From NCBI GenBank assembly GCA_003024985.2, contig PXIH01S0002010.1: a stretch of 15,062 nt of DNA; one strand, 5' to 3'. This document shows positions 1-8,200 of this stretch, piece by piece. The notes under the pieces were generated by a model that saw only the letters and a list, made by a program, of their open reading frames with translations, made no database searches and was not told where the DNA came from. Source of the stretch: Euperipatoides rowelli (taxonomy: Eukaryota > Onychophora > Udeonychophora > Euonychophora > Peripatopsidae). Each line of letters opens with the position of its first letter. Position 1 is the first letter of the stretch. The translations under genes were made by a program, and so were the position numbers.

Positions 1-254
1 ATGTTTTAGAATATATTTATTAGACCACCTTAAAGTCAAAATTTCAGATCACTTGAAAAATCCAAAAAAAAATAATTCGTTCACAAAAGGGTTAAAAGGG
101 TATCGTTTGTTATTAATAGCATGAATCAACTATTTGTAGTAGATATGTTCATTTTTCAACTCTGGATGCAGTATATACAGTATGTGTATAGAAAGTTGTA
201 TAATGAAATGAAATTTGATTTAATTTCATTATTGTTAACTAACAAATAATTAAT

Positions 255-426
255 CAGTGTTCCTGATACTTAAGTACCAAGTACTGAAGTACAAATAATA
301 AGTACATTCTGTGTACTTAATACTTGTATTTAAGTATTTTTTTAAAATATGTACTTTTTTACTTGTATTTAAGTACTTTTTTTTCAGTACTTGTAATTTT
401 AAAATTTTAAGTTCAAGTACCGGTAC
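255..426 (+). mobile_element. Putative hAT-type terminus rich in AAGTAC motifs
   Basis: The stretch opens with CAGTGTTCCTGATACTTAAG and then carries many direct and inverted copies of AAGTAC/GTACTT, ending in CAAGTACCGGTAC. Short subterminal repeats behind a CAGTGTTCC-type end are typical of some hAT superfamily transposons. No partner terminus (GGAACACTG) and no 8-bp target duplication were found, so this would be a truncated end. It could also be an unrelated AAGTAC-rich repeat. Confidence 0.4.
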
Positions 427-969
427 ATGAAATTACCGATTATTTTGAGTGAGCCCTTACCATTGAAAAAATTCAGCGTTAATAATCGTGAGTCGTTTAG
501 TTCTTAATAATAATATTAACTAATTTTCTGCCATTTTAATACATATTTATAATTTATTTATATACAGTATTAAACTAAAAGAAAAAGTTTGGCAGATTCC
601 TGTTAAATTCGGGAATTTTTCTTTGAATTTATATCAACTATTTTAGCAAATACGGCAACTTCGGCAAGCAAGGTTGTTTTACTTATAGTTGTTCACACGT
701 ATTTCAAAGATGTAATATTTGATGATAATATAAACTGTGATCTTTGTATATTGTTTTTAGATTAAGGCTACATAAGGTTATATATCTTTAAAGTCTATTA
801 TCAATGATATTTTCTATTTGTCAATTTTTATTTTGCAAAAACATGTATGTTTAATTCATCAAATTTTCTTATTTTAATTAAAAAAGTGTTAAAATCTAAG
901 TTTTATATATGTTAAAAAAGAATGACGATGTCATCTATTACATCATCTTAAACCAAAATCAAACACCTG

Positions 970-1063
970 GGCTATGTTTTTTAAAAAACTCCGAGCTTGA
1001 GCTCCGAGTAGCTGTACACGTCACAGAGTACAAACAGAGCGAGACAGAGTCCGAGATTATTAA
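970..1063 (+). repeat. Interspersed repeat fragment with CTCCGAG motifs
   Basis: It starts GGCTATGTTTTTTAAAAAAC and carries CTCCGAG at 989-995 and 1002-1008, with a related GTCCGAG at 1049-1055. The same head (GGCTACGTTTTTTTAAAAA then CTCTGAG) recurs at 14793. The base composition is richer in G and C than its surroundings. The element class is unknown. Confidence 0.45.
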
Positions 1064-1367
1064 ANTGATTAGTAAATAATTTCTAAATGAATAAAGCAAC
1101 TTTTTTTTAACAATTTAATCTGTAATTAGGTCAGCACATAGTCAGGCTTGAAGGGATATTTGAATCTCAGTTCCTATTATAGGGAACAACGTTTTTTTTT
1201 TTCTTTTGCTTTTTATAAATAAAATAAACTTTTAAAATAAAAAGTTATAGAATAATGAATATATTTTTTTTAATAATCAATATCTTTTAAAAATTAGAAG
1301 TAATCGCTTAAATTTGCAAGACTTTAATTCAGTTATTTACTGAAAATTATTTTGATGAAGGTAAAAG

Positions 1368-1409
1368 AAAACCTTGAATATTCAAATAATTTTTAATATT
1401 CAAGGTTTT
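1368..1409. repeat. Perfect 15-bp inverted repeat (hairpin)
   Basis: AAAACCTTGAATATT at 1368-1382 and its exact complement at 1395-1409 flank a 12-nt loop. The arm is followed by T-rich sequence. It may be a small MITE remnant or a hairpin in intron RNA. No function is indicated. Confidence 0.7.
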
Positions 1410-1556
1410 TTAATTGAATAATGAATAAATTGTCAACGGCTTACTAACTTTCCATCATTTGTGGTAGTTATGGAGACCTGATTAGGATTCTTTGCTGTGG
1501 ACAAATGAGTGGAGAGGTTACTTTGACTGGAAAGAATGGTATCGTAGAGAGACCTA

Positions 1557-1784
1557 CTAAATTTGGCACTTATGCAGAATAGGAGTTACATTATTTCCTG
1601 TTGCTCTTATTTTTATTTATTTATTTGCGGTCTTGAACTCTAACTCCTATATGTTATAAACCCACAATGCCACAACCCTATGGTAATCAAGAGGTACAAT
1701 AAACTTTTTTTTGGCACTATAAATAAAAAAATAAGCAACAGGGAATAATGTACTCCCTAAATTGCATAAGTGCCCTAAATTTAG
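1557..1784. mobile_element. Foldback MITE-like element, 228 bp
   Basis: The left arm at about 1557-1620 (CTAAATTTGGCACTTATGCA, then ACATTATTTCCTGTTGC) is the near-complement of the right arm at about 1720-1784 (GCATAAGTGCCCTAAATTTAG at the end). The arms are about 62-65 bp with a few mismatches and small gaps. The spacer of roughly 100 bp includes a poly-T tract. No coding capacity is seen. The structure fits a small non-autonomous DNA transposon. A clean target duplication could not be fixed (TA on the left, TT on the right). Confidence 0.7.
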
Positions 1785-2041
1785 TTCTTACAATAGGAAA
1801 ATTCTGTCAGATTGGTTAAAATTGAAGTGGCTTAAAAATTCTGAAAAATTAAAAAATATGTATCAATGTTAACCGGAGTCACTAATCAATCTGATAAGTG
1901 ACATGGACACCTAGTACCTACAGTATGTGTGAAGGATAATGCAACATATACAGTAAATATTGTAAATACAGTATGCTGTATATAGTGCAGATGACACTAT
2001 TGGCTACTCTAACATTCTAAATCTAACATTCTCTTTTTTAG

Positions 2042-2233
2042 GAAGTGGTACGATCCTGTAAGTTAGCTTTGGAATACAGGCAGCAATTTAAAAAAGATAT
2101 AATCGTTGATTTATTGTGCTACCGACGGTGGGGTCATAATGAATTAGATGATCCTACGTTTACTAATCCTCAAATGTACCAAGTGATTCATAGTCGTCCT
2201 AGTGTACCAGACAGTTACGCTGAGAAGCTGGTT
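2042..2233 (+). CDS. DHTKD1: DHTKD1 exon A (64 codons, GHNELDDP motif)
   Basis: The acceptor is a T-rich tract ending in AG at 2040-2041, and the donor GTAAGT starts at 2234. Both boundaries are phase 0. The exon begins [16 protein letters not shown] and contains [19 protein letters not shown], then TNPQMYQ and DSYAEKLV. This is the end of the E1 ThDP-binding domain. The reading frame stays open into the intron to 2299, so an apparent ORF running past 2233 is intron read-through. The family similarity stops exactly at the donor and resumes at 3399. No upstream exon was found in 1-2041. Confidence 0.93.
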
Positions 2234-5200
2234 GTAAGTAAGAATGTTATTTTTGCTTCTTATTCTGCGGTAAATTGTTTTTTATCAATGATTTTGTAAG
2301 AAAAAAATTCTTATATGTTGCAATTAAATTGAATTCTAAACAAATAAATAATAATGCCTTAAATATGTTTTATTCTTTGTAATGCATAAGATTTTTTTTT
2401 AATTCATTGAATTATAAAAGTGCAAATAAAAATTGTAAATATTTTACATTTTCATTTCCGTCAAATCGTAAATATGCAAAATCGAACTATTTTGACTCGG
2501 TGGTTCTAAATCTTTCATGAATCTTTTACAATATTAATAAATAATTTATATATGCTAGTCTAAAATAAAAATTGTAATTTTTATATTCGAGTCATTTTTA
2601 GTTATTTGAATTTTAATTCATTCATTCATATTAAATTTAGGCACTTATTTTTTATTATTCTATTTTTTTATTGTCTAAAATGAAAGAATTTTGTTTCGTT
2701 GTACTTGATTTCTGAAAATTAATTTCTGAGCATTTTTTAACTGTTATACATTTATTAATTAAATGGCTCGATGAAAATTTATTCCCAAAAATAATTTAAC
2801 GTTTTTTTTAAACTGATTAATCTTTCTATATAAAACAAATGATTATTTGTCAATGACGTGTGATTTTTCAGTCCAATAGGTGGCGCTTTCATTTTTCTTT
2901 ATAAATAAATTTTAAAACATGACTTAAAATCTTTGACTTAATTTATAATATACTTCGAAATAGGGTGGAAATTGTTTTTTATTTATTTAACAAAATCTTG
3001 AAATATTTTACCCCTACTTCTCTTTACTTCTTCTCTTATAATGATTTCTGTATATCTTCATGCCTTTAAAGTCAAACTGTATATTGATTCTAAAGGCATA
3101 CAGTATTTTATAATCTAACCAGGCTATGCCTATTTTTTTTTTTTAGAAAGAGACTAATTTTAATTCAAACTTTCTTGCATTGATCCATCATATTTCCTAA
3201 GACATTTATTTTAAATCAAATTTTTTTTTTAAGCTTTACAAATTGACATATTTGATACTGTACTGTAAAATCTTGCATATCTAAAGTAACCTATCTATTT
3301 ATTGTCAGGTAAATTTTGATGAGAATTTTGCAAGGTTGGATTAAAATATATTTGTAAATCTCTTACTGAAGTCAGAAATAGTTTACTATTTGTTCTAGAA
3401 TTATGGGTTGCTTACCAAAGAGGAAATAAGCAATCATTTAGACAAGTGGTCTGTCGAGTTGAATGATAACTTGAAACAAGCGGAAACATATAAGCCTAAG
3501 GTAAGTAATATTATAAAGACTATAGGCTAACTTAGAAGTAAAACAAATTTGTTTTGTTAAAATAGATTTTATATTGTATTTTTACTTTATTTTTGGGTCC
3601 TAAGAACATGTAAATTTTGCATTAAGTCATCTGGATTTTGATATTTTATGGATTATTAAAAAATCAGATTATATAATGTTTATTCCAGAATTAAGTACAT
3701 AAAAAAAATTGAAATTTGTGTAAGCGTAAATAAAAAAATCATGTATCACTGAAATATTTCCATTTAATAGCATATTTTGCACAAATCCCATAAGAATGGC
3801 TGTTTAAAAAAATGGCAAAGTGCAAAGAAGAAAATCATAAATTTGCATGAGTGTAAATCATGGATATCTGATTTACACTCATGCAAATTTATAATTTTCT
3901 TTGCACTTTGAAATTTTTTTCACAGCCACTCTTATGCGATTTGATAAAATATGTTATTAAATGGAAGTATTTCATTCAATGAAGCACTTTAAAAAAATCT
4001 TCAAAAAATACAGGTAATTCTTGATTTTCGCTGGCGGTGTGTTTTTTGGAAATCGTTCTGTAAATCGAAAACGTGTAAATCAAACATAAATTTTCAATAG
4101 GAAATAACGGAAATGCTAAGGATTATGGGAAGTGATGAAAACAAAAACAGCATTTATTTTATTCTACTTATTATTACTAATCTCTTGTTAGATTAATTTA
4201 CTAAAAATTGTACTTATAGATGTGGGTATTAGTGGAGGGTTGGATTTGAATTCAGGCTAGAGGCATAACATTTATTCAGAGAAAAACATTATCGTAAAGA
4301 ATTTGAATCGATTTGAAGTAAATGAATTAATTTCTCTCAGACTATCGTAATATTACAAAAGTATAGAAGATTAATTACCTTTTTATTTTGACAGATTTTT
4401 ATTGTCTTGTTTTTATTCTAAATTAAGTATATACAATACATTTTTTTTTTTTGCCAACCATGTTAATTTAAATAATTGAATATATAATTTGAGAATTGGT
4501 AGTAATTCTTAAATCATGTGATTAAAAAAAAACATGTAAATTAAATTCGTGTAAATCTAGAATTATCTGTATAAGAGCTGGCCCGGAAAAAATATTTTAA
4601 AATTACAAAGAGGAAATCATAAATTTATAGGATTATAAATCTGCTAGCTTGTGTCACAATATGTTTTTATTCTTTAACACACTTATACAAATCTCATAAT
4701 AGCTGGCTGGGAAAAATATTTCAAAGTACAAAGAGAAAAATCATAAATTTGAAAGACCACAAAACAGATAATACAGTAAGTCAAGGCACTTTCTATAAAT
4801 CCCAAAAGTGCTGGCGATGATAAAAAATTTAAAGCATAAAGAGAAAAAAAAATCAGAAATGCACGACCATTGTTTAGATTATCACTTAAATAATCGCAAG
4901 TGCTTTCACTCAGCTGCACACGTTACACAAATCCCCTAAGAGTTCGCAATGAAAAAAATTATTAGTTCAAAGTATGGTCGTAAAGGCTACTTCTATACTT
5001 ATAAATGCTAAATTGATTGTGTGGTCACCATTTTCTGCTTCGCTTAGCATGCTTTAATTTAGAAGAAATAGGTTGTGGTGGGGGGGAAGAGGGATAGATA
5101 AAAAAACTATGTAATAATATTTCACAAAAATCACCACTAAAGGAGAGAGAGAGTTTTACTGCTTAGCAACACAAAGTGATTCTCGTAAGATTATTTAGAG

Positions 5201-8200
5201 AAATTAAATTTTTTATTTTATTTTAATAAATAACATACACACTAAAACAAGAATAAAATGATTTGTTTTAATAAAGAGAAAGAAGTGGAAAACTATATTG
5301 TTTTAAGATGGGGAAACTAAAATCTGTAGTAGTGGCTGTTTTTATAGGAACTAGTAAAATGTTGAATGTAAGTGAGATACCTTAATCTGGAAATGTAATT
5401 CTGGAAACGCTGCTAGGCTTGTATAAAGAAATTAAAAGAAAACTGGAAATAACTGCAGGAAAATTGGAATTTGAAGTTTAACTAGCTGTATTAATGACAA
5501 ATTTAAAATAAATACAAAAGGTAAATCAAAATCCCAACTAGCTTAGACTGTGAGACTACAGTACAAGGGTGGAATTTCCTCCTTGGATAGGCACGTGCTT
5601 ATCCACTATTGAATACAGGAACATTAATGACATAAATACTGCTTGCTGAAAAGGTACTGGCCTATTCCAACAAGCAATACAAAACTTGCAACATTCTTTT
5701 TATTTGAATGTGCGAGTATGTAAATTAAGAGTACATGAAATACATTAATTAATTAGCATTAAATCGCAAAATGCAAGGAAATTGTTTGTTTTATGCAATT
5801 TTTGCAATCTTTATACTTGATAAATTATACAAGCGTGACTTACTATTAAAAATAGTAATGCATTGCTCGATTGTAAACAATACCGTGAATGCAAGGGTTA
5901 ATGTAACATAAATAAAATGAATAAACTACGATTCATGATAGCACACTTAGATTTTCATTATCTTTAAATGAAATGTGAAAATTTTATTTAATTAAATATT
6001 TTTAGATAATAAATGAAAAAATAGAATTCATAATTCACCTTAATAGTGTTTTTATATTCTAACTCCACATTCTAACAATCGCAAATATTATCAAATTTAA
6101 TAATAATCTATAAATATATAGAACTAATATTGTTTGTCTTCTTTACGTTTTTAGGCTAATCATCTTGAAAAACGATGGAAGGGCTTAACACAAGCTTCTC
6201 CTAACATTACAATCTGGGATACAGGCATGAACCTAGATGTTCTTAAATTTATTGGAGCCAAATCAGTTCACATGCCCCAAACATGGGTACTTTTTAAAAA
6301 AATATATTTTCTGTCATGATTTTGGGGTATTATTATTTAATAATAACAGTTTTTTCTTGCTCTTGTTTTGTAATGTAGCAATTTTTTTTTTTTTAGAATG
6401 TTCACACCCATCTGAATAAAACATTTGTTTATGCTCGATTAAAAAAATTGACAGAAGAGGCACCATTGGAATGGGGTGCTGCAGAAGCTTTAGCTGTGGG
6501 TTCCTTACTTTATCAAGGTATGTAATTAATGAATTTTTGTTTTTAAAAAAATACAACTCTAATTTGGACCTGAAGCTGTTTCAATTTTCAGGTTATTAGG
6601 ATTGTCAAATAAAATTTTGCATTTAAATGCATAAATTTTTTTAAAAAAAAATTGAAATTAAGTTCAAATATTTTTTTTTTACATACAGCAGATATAGAAA
6701 TATGATAACCCTCCGATTTGTAAAAAAGAAAAATAATATATTGGCATTTTACTGGGTCTGGAAGGCTGATACAGTATATGTTTGTAGTATTTCAAGCATC
6801 GATGCCAAAATTTAAATAGTCTTTTCTTTGTTAATACTGTACATATAATAACTATTACTGAATATCCTTCTACCTGCATATTATGTTGTATATCATGATA
6901 GAACTATATACAGTATATGTAAACATATACAGTATATACTGTATATAATGCTGTATATATGTGTGTGCGTGTGTGCCTGCTTCTCTGCTCATATAAACAT
7001 TGAAATTTATTTTCATACTTATTGAATTCAAAAGTAATTCTTATAAAATGCTAAATTTATTATAAAAACAAAATTATTAATGACTTCTGCCACTGTTTGT
7101 GGTAGATGTCATTAATGATTAAGATCATGTAACACAGCCGAATTGCATCTCCCGTGGAGAAGCAATCCTGCTCTCTTCCATGTCCTCTCTCAACAACAGT
7201 ATACAGCACAAATATCTCTGATATGCTTGCACTGTATAAAGTACTAATAATAATATAATATGTATGTATACAGACATACAGAATGGTCTGATAAATAATA
7301 AATACTTACCATCTTACAATAAATGATGACAATAATAGTGTTATCCAGTTAATGGCTGAGATACTGTATACTGTATATACATATACAATCAGTTATATTT
7401 TATATAATACATAATTACCCATAAGTTGTGCTACCAAATGTGCTTTCCTAACACAAACAGTAATGAATTATTATAATAAAGTGTGTGCAGTAGTTGTGGC
7501 AGTAATAGAAATAATTAGTTTTGTGAAAAACGAACTTTTTGCGAATTATTTCTTCCAGGCTTTAGACCTTTGTATCTAAAGTCTGACCAGTCTTAAACTC
7601 TTCTAATATAATTTCCCTAAATGGACTAAAGTGAAGGCATGGCTAATAGCCTTCTGTGAGTGGCTTACAGCTTTGCTGCTATTGGTTCCTTATTACAGTA
7701 ATGGGCCAATAGCAGTAAGAACATTGTTATCAAATCTGCTCCTGAATCCTAAAGGAATATGGTGAGAGCTATAAAAGCTTGGCCTCACTATTGTTCTGGG
7801 TTATCCTGCCTGGGAGAGAGAGACCCAGCTCATCACTTGCCATCTCAGCCTGAGCAAAGCTTAGCAGAATAGCCATATAAGCCAAGTATGGGCTTATCCA
7901 TTGCTTATTTTTGGGCAGCCAATAAACCAACCTAAGCCAGATACACTTCAGCCTAAGCAGCAGCCAGAAATTTCCACCAACAGCCTGCAGAGAAATCTGA
8001 AAACAGACGATCATCTCCACCAAGTAATTCTCACAATTCTGCTAACCCTAGGGTAAGAACTTTGTCATAATAAATATTACTGTTACACACAAAAATAACT
8101 TTCTTAGTGTTAGGGGTAGCACATCCAATCCAAATCTTATGATATTTATTACCATGATAATATATTTGTGATCAGAATAATATTCCTCATATTATAATAC

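Larger units (their letters stand above)
1..2041. other. Upstream intron sequence of the DHTKD1 gene
   Basis: AT-rich DNA with no recognisable exon of the E1 gene. The segment expected just before the exon at 2042 (a VNGDDPE-like stretch) is absent. It contains the repeats listed separately at 255, 970, 1368 and 1557. Position 1065 is an unresolved base (n). Confidence 0.75.
3746..4975. repeat. Degenerate tandem array, unit about 110-130 bp
   Basis: Related units share an opening of CACTT-type bases, then AAATCCCATAAGAGCTGGC, an A-rich run, a TTCAAAGTACAAAGAG block and ATCATAAATTTG. Unit cores lie at about 3783, 4570 (continuing from 3985 across an insertion), 4690, 4797 and 4929. The first unit is in an inverted pair. 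The copies are well diverged, so the array is old. The apparent minus-strand ORF at 4683-4919 falls inside it and is not a gene. Confidence 0.65.
3501..6154 (+). other. Intron (2654 bp) with nested repeats
   Basis: Bounded by GTAAGT and TTTTAG, phase 0. The first half holds the degenerate repeat array and the Tigger-like element described separately. The second half (about 4980-6154) is AT-rich, with a G-run near 5070, a GAGAGAGAG run near 5145 and a 22-bp dyad at 5584. No exon was seen there. Confidence 0.85.
7493..8089 (+). mobile_element. LTR-like GC-richer segment, possible solo LTR
   Basis: This segment is clearly richer in G and C than its flanks. It has an inverted CCAAT pair (7676-7715), a TATA-like CTATAAAAGC (7769-7778), AATAAA-type signals (about 7921 and 8069) and a possible TGT start and ACA end. 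That order (CCAAT, TATA, polyadenylation signal) is what an LTR contains. The ends are uncertain. No 5-bp target duplication, primer-binding site or gag/pol sequence was found. Alternatives are an unidentified interspersed repeat or an intronic promoter. The minus-strand ORF at 7769-8023 is taken as chance. Confidence 0.33.

Noticed and set aside
2045-2299. An 84-residue ORF read as a stand-alone small gene
   Set aside because: It is exon A of the DHTKD1 gene plus intron read-through. Family similarity begins at the acceptor (2042) and ends at the GTAAGT donor (2234).
4683-4919. Minus-strand 78-residue hydrophobic ORF
   Set aside because: It lies inside the degenerate tandem array, and its hydrophobicity comes from A/T-rich codons.
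6314-6556. Minus-strand 80-residue ORF
   Set aside because: It is antisense to exon D and its flanking poly-T intron, with a low-complexity lysine-rich translation.
7769-8023. Minus-strand 84-residue ORF in the LTR-like block
   Set aside because: No recognisable family, and the block has promoter-like features on the other strand. Open frames are expected by chance in GC-richer DNA.
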